DNA from: Flavobacterium sp. Root186
GTDB taxonomy: Bacteria > Bacteroidota > Bacteroidia > Flavobacteriales > Flavobacteriaceae
Assembly: GCF_001428525.1 (NCBI RefSeq)
Contig: NZ_LMHW01000010.1
Coordinates: forward strand, 248,341-312,340
Direction of reading: 5' to 3'
Length of the DNA: 64,000 nt
Part shown: positions 26,134-34,502 of the stretch, one piece after another
Numbering within the stretch: the first letter of the stretch is position 1
Layout of the letters: every line of letters begins with the position of its first letter
The notes under the pieces: model-generated
The model's database searches: none
What the model saw: only the letters and a program-made list of their open reading frames with translations
Told to the model about the DNA's origin: nothing
Made by a program: the position numbers and the translations under genes

Positions 26134-28062
26134 ATGTCGAGTATTATTCAATTACTTCCTGATCACGTTGCTAACCAAATTGCTGCTGGAGAAGTGGTTC
26201 AAAGACCCGCTTCAGTTGTAAAAGAGCTGTTAGAAAATGCTGTTGATGCAAAGGCAACTGATATTAAATTGATTATAAAAGACGCCGGCAAATCATTAGT
26301 TCAGGTTATTGATAATGGTGTAGGAATGACTGTTACAGATGCACGTTTGTGTTTTGAACGTCACGCTACATCAAAAATTCGTCAGGCCGAAGATTTATTT
26401 TCTCTTGCTACCAAAGGTTTTCGTGGCGAAGCATTAGCTTCTATTGCCGCAATTGCCCACATGGAAATGAAAACGAAGCAAGATCAGGACGAACTGGGAA
26501 CACATATTATAATTGAAGGAAGTAAGTTTGTTTCGCAGGAAGTGGCTGTTTTGCCAAAAGGAACATCATTTGCCGTTAAAAACCTGTTTTTTAATATTCC
26601 GGCGCGTCGCAATTTTTTAAAATCAGATACGGTTGAATTTCGTCATGTAATGGATGAATTTCAGCGTGTGGCTTTAGCACATCCAAAGATTCATTTTAGT
26701 TTTTATCATAACGGAAGTGAATTGTACAACCTGCCCGCAGCCGGTTATCGCCAGCGTATTGTTGGGATTATGTCGGGTAAAACCAATGAAAAATTAGTTC
26801 CTGTAAATGAAGATACTGAAATTATAAATGTTCAGGGATTTGTATGCAAACCCGAATTCGCTAAGAAAAACAGGGGAGAGCAGTTCTTTTTCGTAAACGA
26901 TCGTTTCATAAAAAGCGGTTATCTTCATCATGCAGTTATGGCAGCTTACGACGGACTTTTGAAGGATGGCTCTCAGCCGAGTTATTTCTTATATCTGCAG
27001 GTTCCGCCAAATACAATCGATATCAATATTCATCCCACAAAAACCGAAATTAAGTTTGATGATGAACAAGCCTTATATGCTATTTTAAGAGCTTCAATCA
27101 AACATAGTTTAGGGCAGTTTAATGTAGCTCCGGTTTTAGATTTTGACAGAGATTCAAATTTAGATACACCCTATCATTATAAAGATGTCGAAGCAGAAGT
27201 GCCAACAATTCAGGTTGATGGAACTTTTAATCCGTTTACAGATGATAAAACAAATCAGCATTATGCAAAAGCGGGTTCCGGATCGGGTTCTGGTTATAGT
27301 TCTGGGTCTTCTTCCTCTTCAAATTCATCTTCGTCCTATTCTGGCTATTCTAAAAGAGTAGAGCCAACGGCAAGCTGGGAAAGCTTGTATGTTGGATTAG
27401 ATGTAGAAAATGCTGAAAGTATCGAAAGTTTACCCTTTACTTTTGAAAATGAAGAAGTAACCTCTTCGTTATTTAATGATGATGAGATTGAACAGGCAAC
27501 TCAGAAAACGTATCAAATTCATAAAAAATATATAGTTTCGCCAATAAAATCAGGAATGATAATCGTTGATCAGCAGCGCGCGCACCAACGTATTTTATAC
27601 GAACAATTTTTGTTGAATATGACTGTGAATCAGGCTTCAAGTCAGAAATTGCTTTTTCCTTTAGATTTATTTTATTCTTCTTCAGAAATGAAACTGATCG
27701 AAGAATTAAAACCTTCGTTAGAAACAACCGGATTTATTTTTGAAGAAGCCAAAACTGATCATATTGTAATTTCCGGAATTCCGGTAAACATTACCGAAAG
27801 CGAAGTTTCTCTTGTAATCGAACAATTATTAAGTGATTTACAAGACGGAATCCCGGCAAGCAGTTACAGCCAAAACGATACTATTGCAAAATCGATGGCA
27901 AAGAGTTTAGCGGTTAAAACAGGATCTTATTTAACCGAAAAAGAACAAGATAACTTAGTAAACGGTTTGTTTGCTTGTAAAGACCCCAATATTTCACCTT
28001 TTCAAAAACCGACCTTCATTACCATGCGTGTTGAAGATATAGATAAAAAGTTTGCCTTATGA
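26134..28062 (+). CDS. mutL: DNA mismatch repair protein MutL, endonuclease motifs degenerate
   Basis: MutL links mismatch recognition by MutS to downstream excision. The 642 residues have the GHKL ATPase N-terminal half (IAAGEVVQRPASVVKELLENAVDA, DNGVGM, RHATSKI, GFRGEALASI). A Ser/Gly-rich low-complexity linker follows (about 385-410), then the C-terminal dimerisation domain. In nicking MutLs the C-terminus has DQHA(X)2E(X)4E; here it reads DQQRAHQRILYE (from about D479). The usual CPHGRPT is SPFQKPT and the ACR-type motif is AKSLAV. The ATPase half looks intact. It overlaps the rhomboid gene by 4 bases. Confidence 0.95.
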   Translation: MSSIIQLLPDHVANQIAAGEVVQRPASVVKELLENAVDAKATDIKLIIKDAGKSLVQVIDNGVGMTVTDARLCFERHATSKIRQAEDLFSLATKGFRGEALASIAAIAHMEMKTKQDQDELGTHIIIEGSKFVSQEVAVLPKGTSFAVKNLFFNIPARRNFLKSDTVEFRHVMDEFQRVALAHPKIHFSFYHNGSELYNLPAAGYRQRIVGIMSGKTNEKLVPVNEDTEIINVQGFVCKPEFAKKNRGEQFFFVNDRFIKSGYLHHAVMAAYDGLLKDGSQPSYFLYLQVPPNTIDINIHPTKTEIKFDDEQALYAILRASIKHSLGQFNVAPVLDFDRDSNLDTPYHYKDVEAEVPTIQVDGTFNPFTDDKTNQHYAKAGSGSGSGYSSGSSSSSNSSSSYSGYSKRVEPTASWESLYVGLDVENAESIESLPFTFENEEVTSSLFNDDEIEQATQKTYQIHKKYIVSPIKSGMIIVDQQRAHQRILYEQFLLNMTVNQASSQKLLFPLDLFYSSSEMKLIEELKPSLETTGFIFEEAKTDHIVISGIPVNITESEVSLVIEQLLSDLQDGIPASSYSQNDTIAKSMAKSLAVKTGSYLTEKEQDNLVNGLFACKDPNISPFQKPTFITMRVEDIDKKFAL

Positions 28063-28808
28063 TGAATATGACGCCAGTAGTTAAGCAACTGCTAATTATT
28101 AATATTATATTTTTTATTGGTTGCGAATTAGTTCCCGCGGCTAGTGAGTATTTTGTTCTCTTTTTTCCAGAAAATCCAGGTTTTCAAGCCTGGCAGCCAA
28201 TTACACATATGTTTATGCATGGTAATCTTTTGCATATTGCATTTAATATGTTTGCATTGTATTCATTTGGATCTATGCTGGAACATTTTTGGGGTGGTAA
28301 AAAATTCTTATTCTTTTATATTTCTTGTGGGTTAGGTGCTGCACTGTTAAATTTTGCGGTAAATTATTATTACTATCAAGAAGGATTAAATATTTTAATT
28401 GCTAACGGATATCCTAAATCGGATATTTTACAGATTTTAAATGAGGGTAAAATAGCTGTTAAATGGAAAGAATTATTGACAGTTTCTCAATTCGATAATT
28501 TTATACATGCCTATGGAGGTGTTGTTTTAGGTGCTTCTGGAGCTGTTTATGGTCTACTTACTGCATTTGCATTTATGTTTCCTAATGCTGAATTGGCATT
28601 AATGTTTATTCCAATTCCGATAAAAGCAAAATATTTTGTTCCCGGACTTTTATTAGTAGACTTGTTTTTAGGTTTGCGAGGCAATTCTTTGTTTGGAAGT
28701 GGTGGTACAGGAATTGCGCATTTTGCACATCTTGGAGGTGCTATTGCTGGTTTTTTAATGATGTTGTACTGGAAAAAAAATCAGTTTAATAACAATCGAT
28801 GGAATTAA
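28059..28808 (+). CDS. Rhomboid family intramembrane serine protease (first of two)
   Basis: The 249-residue protein has six or so membrane segments and rhomboid motifs: HMFMHGNLLHIAFNMFALYSFG in the first cytoplasmic half, the nucleophile in GASGAVYGLL (GxSG, about residue 167), and the catalytic His in IAHFAHLGGAIAG (about residue 227). The start overlaps the mutL stop by 4 bases (ATGA), so they are translationally coupled. Rhomboids cleave substrates within the membrane; the substrate is unknown. The second copy follows 41 bases downstream and is clearly divergent in sequence. Confidence 0.93.
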   Translation: MMNMTPVVKQLLIINIIFFIGCELVPAASEYFVLFFPENPGFQAWQPITHMFMHGNLLHIAFNMFALYSFGSMLEHFWGGKKFLFFYISCGLGAALLNFAVNYYYYQEGLNILIANGYPKSDILQILNEGKIAVKWKELLTVSQFDNFIHAYGGVVLGASGAVYGLLTAFAFMFPNAELALMFIPIPIKAKYFVPGLLLVDLFLGLRGNSLFGSGGTGIAHFAHLGGAIAGFLMMLYWKKNQFNNNRWN

Positions 28809-28849
28809 TTTTTAACTTTAATTAAATTTAAAAACCAAAAGAAGACTTT

Positions 28850-29713
28850 ATGAATATTCTTGACGATTTGAAACTTCAATATAAATTAGGCGGCATTGCG
28901 ATGCAGGTTATTTATTGGAATGTTGCCTGTTTTCTTATTTCGCTAATTTTTTTCTATCAGTTTTCTACCGGTCAGTTTGTTTTTCCAAACTGGCTTGCAT
29001 TATCATCAGATCCTCAGGTTTTCATGTTTAAGCCCTGGACATTTTTAACTTATGCATTTTTTCATTTCGGATTTTTGCATTTGTTATTTAATATGATGGT
29101 TTTAAACTTTGCAAGCAATTTATTTTTAACCTTCTTTACTCAAAAACAATATTTAGGATTATATATTTTAGGAGCAATTTTTTCAGGGATTGTTTTTGCC
29201 TTGAGTTTTTATGTTTTAGGAACATCAGCTTCAATAGTTGGTGCATCGGCCGCTATTATGGCAATTTTAGTTGCTGCAACAACGTATCAGCCTTTAATGA
29301 ATGTTAGATTATTTCTTTTTGGAAATGTAAAACTCTGGCATATTACAGGTGTAATTTTGCTTTTAGATTTAATGCAGCTGCGCCTTGAAAATATGGGCGG
29401 ACATATTTCGCATTTAGCCGGAGCATTTTTTGGTTTCATTTTTATTAAACTGCTTCAAAACGGAACAGATTTAAGCATTATTGTTTCTAAAGTATTGGAC
29501 TTTTTTGCTAATCTTTTTAGAAAATCCCCAACGACCCCATTTACAAAAGTTCATAAAAATTACAAAAAACCTACAGAAAAGTCTTCATCAAGAATTGTTA
29601 CAAAAGATAAAACGCAGCAGCAAATTGATGAAATCTTAGATAAAATCAGCCAGTCTGGATATGACTGCCTGACAAAAGAAGAAAAAGAGTTTTTATTTAA
29701 AGCAGGAAAATAA
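28850..29713 (+). CDS. Rhomboid protease with C-terminal DUF6576 tail (second of two)
   Basis: The 287-residue protein has six hydrophobic segments. FFHFGFLHLLFNMMVLN corresponds to the conserved His/Asn helix, GASAAIMAIL carries the nucleophile (GxSA rather than GxSG), and HISHLAGAFFG carries the catalytic His. The last 70 residues form a soluble cytoplasmic tail ending in QQQIDEILDKISQSGYDCL and TKEEKEFLFKAGK, the DUF6576-type module appended to many Bacteroidota rhomboids. It is in the mutL operon, after the first rhomboid and 16 bases before the EEP gene. Confidence 0.9.
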   Translation: MNILDDLKLQYKLGGIAMQVIYWNVACFLISLIFFYQFSTGQFVFPNWLALSSDPQVFMFKPWTFLTYAFFHFGFLHLLFNMMVLNFASNLFLTFFTQKQYLGLYILGAIFSGIVFALSFYVLGTSASIVGASAAIMAILVAATTYQPLMNVRLFLFGNVKLWHITGVILLLDLMQLRLENMGGHISHLAGAFFGFIFIKLLQNGTDLSIIVSKVLDFFANLFRKSPTTPFTKVHKNYKKPTEKSSSRIVTKDKTQQQIDEILDKISQSGYDCLTKEEKEFLFKAGK

Positions 29714-29729
29714 TCCTTAGCAAGAAAAT

Positions 29730-30782
29730 ATGAAAAACCTTTCGTGGTTTAATAAAATAATGTTCTTTTTGAATATAGTACTGACTGTGCTCACATTTAG
29801 TGTCTATGTTTTGCCATTTTTAGCGCCTAAGAGCTTTCCGCTTTTATCGGTGCTTACTTTGTTTATGCCGGCATTTTTTGTTGCAAATGGACTCTTCTTT
29901 TTATATTGGGCAATTCAGTTTAAAAAGCGCCTTATTTTGTCTGGTTTGGTTTTGCTTACCGGAATTACCTTTATCAGCAAATTCTATAAATTTTCAGCTA
30001 AAGAATATGTAAAAGATGAAAGAGATTTCTCTGTAATGAGTTATAATGTTCGCCTTTTTAATGTGTTTAAATGGCTGGATCGTGATGATATTCCGGAGAA
30101 TATTAAAACTTTTATTGACGAAAAAGACCCGGATATTTTATGTGTTCAGGAATACTCAAATTCTGCACATATTGATCTAAAAGTATATCCGCATCGATAT
30201 ATTTTTATCGATGGAAAACAAATTAAAACCGGACAGGCAATCTTTTCTAAATTCCCTATTATCGCCGAAGGAAATATTATTTTTCCAAAATCAGATAATA
30301 ATGTAGTTTACGCTGATATTAAAAGAGGAAAGGATATTATTCGTGTTTATAATATGCACTTGCAGTCTATCAAAATATCTCCTGATGTAAGTGAGATTTC
30401 TGATGATATTGATAAGGTAAACCAAAAGAAATCACAGCGTATTTATGCCAGAATCAGTAAAGGGTTCACTCAGCAGCAGGAACAGGCTGAAATTTTTAAG
30501 GAGCATATAAAGAAATGCAAATACCCGATTATTATTTGCGGAGATATGAATAACAGTCCGTTTTCATACGTTTACCGAAATATTAAGGGGAAACTCAAAG
30601 ATGCTTTTGAAGAAGCAGGAGAAGGCTTTGGAGCTACTTATAAATTTAAATATTACCCGGCCCGTATCGATTATATTTTTACAGACACTAAAATGAAAGT
30701 AAAGCAGTTTGAAAGTTTTTCTGATTTCGAAAATTCTGATCATTACCCAATAATGACCAGACTATCGATTGAACAATTTTAG
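29730..30782 (+). CDS. Membrane-anchored endonuclease/exonuclease/phosphatase (EEP) family protein
   Basis: The 350-residue protein has three hydrophobic segments (about 10-85) and then an EEP catalytic domain. Its motifs are VMSYNVRLFN (about 103), DILCVQEYS (metal-binding Glu) and RVYNMHLQS, then IICGDMNNSPFS (Asp/Asn pair) and the C-terminal SDHYPIM (catalytic His). All EEP key residues are present. The family includes nucleases, phosphatases and sphingomyelinases, so the substrate cannot be named. Its stop region overlaps the convergent WbqC-like gene by 4 bases. Confidence 0.9.
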   Translation: MKNLSWFNKIMFFLNIVLTVLTFSVYVLPFLAPKSFPLLSVLTLFMPAFFVANGLFFLYWAIQFKKRLILSGLVLLTGITFISKFYKFSAKEYVKDERDFSVMSYNVRLFNVFKWLDRDDIPENIKTFIDEKDPDILCVQEYSNSAHIDLKVYPHRYIFIDGKQIKTGQAIFSKFPIIAEGNIIFPKSDNNVVYADIKRGKDIIRVYNMHLQSIKISPDVSEISDDIDKVNQKKSQRIYARISKGFTQQQEQAEIFKEHIKKCKYPIIICGDMNNSPFSYVYRNIKGKLKDAFEEAGEGFGATYKFKYYPARIDYIFTDTKMKVKQFESFSDFENSDHYPIMTRLSIEQF

Positions 30783-31393
30783 ATTATTTTCTGAGTTTTT
30801 AAATAATCCATTGCAAACTTACCTTCGTTAAAAAGTAAATCCAAAACGCTTAAATTGTTGATAAAACCATGTTTGTCATCAAATACCTGAGTGTATTTTT
30901 CAAAAGAGTTTTGATCTTTTTTTCCGTTAGCCAAGTATCTAAAATCAGAAATATTTTCAACTTCATGAAAATATTCAGCAGTTTTAGCAAATTCTAATTT
31001 CATTCGTAAACACTTTGTAACGGTATCAAAAACTTCCATGTTTAAATCCATCAGGAAAGTATGTTTCTTTTCGAAAATTGGTGCAATATCGTCTTCAAAA
31101 TACTCAAAGAACGGAGAACTTCTATAAGCAGCTTCTAACGATTTAAAATGCTGTTTCTGCCAGTCAAATTCATTTTCAATCAAAACATCTTTTGTTTTTT
31201 GATGTGCAGATTTAGAATGCTTAACGGGAATGTTCAATAATTGAATTCCGTTCGGACTATAGATATAAGTTCTGTTTCTGTTAGTCTGTTTTTGAAAATT
31301 ATCTTCCATCTCAAAAGTTATATTCTCAGATTGAGCCATAACTGCAAAGTGGCTAATTGATGGGAAATATGTAGGAAGTAATAAGGAATTCAT
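30779..31393 (-). CDS. WbqC-like family protein
   Basis: The 204-residue protein matches the WbqC family (PF08889). Diagnostic segments are LPTYFPSISHFAVM at the N-terminus, NRTYIYSPNGIQLLNIPVKHSK (about 40-62), DWQKQHFKSLEAAYRSSPFFEYFED (about 75-100) and the C-terminal NNLSVLDLLFNEG. WbqC relatives are found in polysaccharide loci, but in Flavobacteria the gene lies stably beside lepB and dapB as here. The biochemical role is unknown. It overlaps the convergent EEP gene by 4 bases at its stop. Confidence 0.9.
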   Translation of the reverse strand: MNSLLLPTYFPSISHFAVMAQSENITFEMEDNFQKQTNRNRTYIYSPNGIQLLNIPVKHSKSAHQKTKDVLIENEFDWQKQHFKSLEAAYRSSPFFEYFEDDIAPIFEKKHTFLMDLNMEVFDTVTKCLRMKLEFAKTAEYFHEVENISDFRYLANGKKDQNSFEKYTQVFDDKHGFINNLSVLDLLFNEGKFAMDYLKTQKII

Positions 31394-31399
31394 AGTATG

Positions 31400-31560
31400 T
31401 CTAAAGTTTTAAAGTCAAAAGTCAAAAGTCAAAAGTCATAAAACAAGTGTTGAAGCTTGACTTTATGACTGTAGACTTTTAAACGTTTGGCTATATTTCG
31501 TTTAAAAGCTTCAGGTTTCAAGTTTCAGGTTTTGTGAGAACTTGAAACTTGAAACCTGAA
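31400..31560. repeat. Tandem and inverted word repeats upstream of the WbqC-like gene
   Basis: The left part is a tandem AAAGTC/AAAAGTC run. The right part is a near-perfect inverted repeat (31510-31531 against 31539-31560, 21 of 22) with a 7-base loop, built from the words CAGGTTTCAAGTTT. It lies between the WbqC-like gene start and the lepB stop. Confidence 0.8.
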
Positions 31561-31581
31561 ACAAAAATAACTTTTTTTTAA

Positions 31582-33135
31582 TTATGCTTTATTCTGTTTT
31601 CTTTTTCTCCAGAAGAATTCTCCAACAAAGTATAGTGCAAGAATAATTAAGAAATATTTGAAATACGATTGCGGTTGTCCTTCACCGTCAACAGTTGTAA
31701 AAACTCTGCTCCAGCGAATTTTGTTGATGCCTTTTCCGTTTGTGTCCCAGCTCATCCAGATGAAAACCGGTTTTCCTACGATATGATTTTCAGGAACGTA
31801 ACCCCAATAACGACTATCTTCAGAATTGTGACGATTGTCTCCCATCATCCAATAGTAATTTTGTTTGAAAGTATAAGTGTTAGTTTCCTTGCCGTTTATG
31901 ATAAATTTAGAGCCACTTAATTCTAAAGTGTTTCCTTCATAATTAGTGATAATTTCTTTATAAAATGGAAGAGATGTATTGGTTAAGGCAACTGTTTTGC
32001 CTGCTTCGGGAATATAAATCGGACCAAAATTATCCTGATTCCATTTGTTGATATGCGGGAAAATAGCGTTGTCATTTCCTTTGTCAATCTCTCTTTTTAC
32101 AGCAGTAACGCCAGGAGTATTTTTCAAACGTTCAGCACTTGCTTCAGTCAAAGCTCTAAAGTAAAGAGTGTCTCTTTTTTCAGTTCTAAAACCTGCAGGA
32201 TCTGTAATGTCTAATTCTTTAAATAAAGATTCAAAATCAATAGATGTTTTGCCGTCTAAAGCTACAGAATAAGAATATTGAGGTTTTGCTCTTTCAGGTA
32301 AAATAAGTTTTTTTCCGTTGATGAATACAAAGCCGTCTACAATTGATAAACTGTCGCCTGGAATACCAACACATCTTTTTACATAGTTTGATTTCTTATC
32401 GATTGGCTTAATAACGCCCGGTCTTCCTTTTGGCTCATAAAAATAATGCACTGTATCAACCGGCCAGTTGAATACCACAATGTCATTTCTTTTTATTTGT
32501 TCAAAAGCAGGAAGCCTGAAATATGGCAGCTGCGGCCAGCTTAAATAAGATTTTCTTTTTGTTAAAGGAATAGAATCATGTACCATTGGCAATGCAACCG
32601 TTGTCATTGGAACTCTTGGGCCATAATTTACCTTACTTACGAACAAGAAATCTCCAATTAATAATGATTTTTCCAAAGAAGAAGTTGGAATTGTATAAGG
32701 CTGAATAACATAAGTGTGTACTAAAGTTGCAACGATAATTGCAAAAAGTAAAGAGCTTACAGTATCAGCTGTTTTATTTTCAGGAGTTAATTTTCTGTCT
32801 GCGTTATATTCTAATTTCTGTGTATAATTTACATAGTAGATGTAAAAACCAAGAGTAAAAATCCCTAAAATAGTGTCTAAAGTTGATTTTTTTCCAAACG
32901 TTCTAAGTGTTTCTACCCAAACAACAGGAAACATAATCAAATTAATAATTGGAATAAAAAGTAATACTGTCCACCAGGTTGGGCGGCCAATAATTTTCAT
33001 TAAAACAATTGAATTATATACCGGAATTGCCGCTTCCCAGCTTTTTCTTCCTGCTGTTTGATACAATTTCCAAGTACCAACGAAATGAATAATTTGAACA
33101 GCTAAGAAAAATACGAACCAAGAGTAAAGAGTCAT
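31582..33135 (-). CDS. lepB: Signal peptidase I with N-terminal DUF5684 membrane domain
   Basis: The enzyme removes signal peptides after Sec export. At 517 aa it is much longer than E. coli LepB (324). Residues 1-115 are a three- to four-helix membrane domain resembling DUF5684. The peptidase follows: the nucleophile block is IPTSSLEKSLLIGDFLFVSKV (Ser near 153) in place of the usual SGSMxPTL, and the general base Lys is in VKRCVGIPGDSL. The C-terminal box is MGDNRHNSEDSRYWGYVP. An insert of about 130 residues separates the Lys and GDN boxes. A final membrane segment and RKRKQNKA tail end the protein. It lies in a conserved dapB-lepB order. Confidence 0.94.
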   Translation of the reverse strand: MTLYSWFVFFLAVQIIHFVGTWKLYQTAGRKSWEAAIPVYNSIVLMKIIGRPTWWTVLLFIPIINLIMFPVVWVETLRTFGKKSTLDTILGIFTLGFYIYYVNYTQKLEYNADRKLTPENKTADTVSSLLFAIIVATLVHTYVIQPYTIPTSSLEKSLLIGDFLFVSKVNYGPRVPMTTVALPMVHDSIPLTKRKSYLSWPQLPYFRLPAFEQIKRNDIVVFNWPVDTVHYFYEPKGRPGVIKPIDKKSNYVKRCVGIPGDSLSIVDGFVFINGKKLILPERAKPQYSYSVALDGKTSIDFESLFKELDITDPAGFRTEKRDTLYFRALTEASAERLKNTPGVTAVKREIDKGNDNAIFPHINKWNQDNFGPIYIPEAGKTVALTNTSLPFYKEIITNYEGNTLELSGSKFIINGKETNTYTFKQNYYWMMGDNRHNSEDSRYWGYVPENHIVGKPVFIWMSWDTNGKGINKIRWSRVFTTVDGEGQPQSYFKYFLIILALYFVGEFFWRKRKQNKA

Positions 33136-33199
33136 AATATAGTATTTTAAGTTTCAAATTCTGAATTGAATGGTTGTTTAATTCAGAATTTTTATCAAT

Positions 33200-33901
33200 T
33201 TATTGTAAATTTAATACATCTTTCATTGTGAAAATTCCCTGCTTTCCTGCAAGCCACTCTGCAGCGATAACAGCGCCAAGAGCAAAGCCTTCACGATTGT
33301 GAGCAGTATGTTTAATTTCAATGCTGTCGATAGCAGAATCGTAGTTTACGGTGTGTGTGCCCGGAACCTCTCCTATTCTTTTAGCTTCAATATGAATTTC
33401 ACCTTTTTTTGCTTCATCTAAAGTCCAGTTAGAATAATTACTGTTTTGAATAACGCCTTGAGCTAAAGAAATCGCAGTTCCGCTTGGGGCATCCAATTTA
33501 TGAATGTGGTGAATTTCTTCCATCGTAACTTTATAAGAGTCAAATTGATTCATGATTTTGGCTAAATATTCATTTAATCCAAAGAAAATATTCACGCCCA
33601 GACTGAAATTTGAACTGGAGATAAAACCTCCTTTTTTTTCATTGCAAAGAGCAATCATTTCATCGAAATGTTCTAACCATCCTGTTGTTCCGGAAACTAC
33701 AGGAACATTAGCATTAAAAGATGCAGAAATATTGTCGACTGCCGCTGACGGAACACTAAAATCAATCGCAACATCTGCAGCCGAAAGTGCGTCGTATGTA
33801 TTGAATTCGTCTTTTCTTAAAACAATTTCATGACCTCTTTCTAAAGCAATTCGTTCGATTACTTTACCCATTTTTCCGTATCCTAAAAGCGCAATTTTCA
33901 T
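33200..33901 (-). CDS. dapB: 4-hydroxy-tetrahydrodipicolinate reductase
   Basis: DapB reduces tetrahydrodipicolinate precursors in lysine/meso-diaminopimelate synthesis. The 233 residues are at the short end of the family. GYGKMGKVIE (about 7-16) is the nucleotide loop, DFSVPSAAVDN and VVSGTTGW follow, then EEIHHIHKLDAPSGTA with the catalytic His/Lys pair. GEVPGTHTVNYDS and TAHNREGFALGAV are in the C-terminal half. The start at 33901 opens directly with the Rossmann fold. It sits 40 bases downstream of the DUF5683 gene in the parA-parB-DUF5683-dapB-lepB order. Confidence 0.96.
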   Translation of the reverse strand: MKIALLGYGKMGKVIERIALERGHEIVLRKDEFNTYDALSAADVAIDFSVPSAAVDNISASFNANVPVVSGTTGWLEHFDEMIALCNEKKGGFISSSNFSLGVNIFFGLNEYLAKIMNQFDSYKVTMEEIHHIHKLDAPSGTAISLAQGVIQNSNYSNWTLDEAKKGEIHIEAKRIGEVPGTHTVNYDSAIDSIEIKHTAHNREGFALGAVIAAEWLAGKQGIFTMKDVLNLQ

Positions 33902-33941
33902 TTTGTATGTATTTGTAAATTTTTAAACAGAAAAAAACTAT

Positions 33942-34502
33942 TTAAAAACGATAATTAAAAGTTAGTCCGACGTTTGGTTTAAACGTTACATCGGCGGGAT
34001 AAATTTCTGGACGAAGTGATAATCTTTCGTTTACGTTAAATTGAATCAGGGCTGCATCAACATTGGCATCAATGATATTCAAAACGTAAAATCCAACAAC
34101 AAATAAGGCGGATAAATCTCTGTTTCGCTGATAAAATTTCTGACCTGCAATAAGTCTGCTGTCATCTAAAAATTCATATTTATCACCGCTATAGCCTTCT
34201 AATCTTCGTTTGTAGGCATCTCGGTAATCATGATATTTTTTATTGTTATCAATATAAAAGTATAAACTTGTACCAATTGCTCCGTAAACGAGCGGGACTT
34301 TCCAGTATTTTTTATTGTATACCTGACCCAAACCGGGTAAAATAGCAGAATAAAAAGCTGCTTTTGCAGGTGTAAGCGGATCTATTTCTTGTAATGCAGA
34401 GGTGTCTTTAACGACTAAAACCGTGTCTTTTTTTACCTGGGCAAAAAGAGAAACGGTTCCTATGAGAAAGAACAATAGACTTATGGGGACAATTTTATTC
34501 AC
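33942..34502 (-). CDS. DUF5683 domain-containing membrane protein
   Basis: The 186-residue protein starts with a signal peptide (1-21, ending LFAQ). The DUF5683 core is PLTPAKAAFYSAILPGLGQVYNKKYWKVPLVYG (about 42-75) and DNNKKYHDYRDAYKRRLEGY. A short hydrophobic stretch near 138-150 and the C-terminal VTFKPNVGLTFNYRF follow, the latter ending in an aromatic residue like outer-membrane strands. Its function is unknown. Its start overlaps the parB stop by one base, so it is co-transcribed with parA and parB, a conserved arrangement in Flavobacteria. Confidence 0.9.
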   Translation of the reverse strand: MNKIVPISLLFFLIGTVSLFAQVKKDTVLVVKDTSALQEIDPLTPAKAAFYSAILPGLGQVYNKKYWKVPLVYGAIGTSLYFYIDNNKKYHDYRDAYKRRLEGYSGDKYEFLDDSRLIAGQKFYQRNRDLSALFVVGFYVLNIIDANVDAALIQFNVNERLSLRPEIYPADVTFKPNVGLTFNYRF

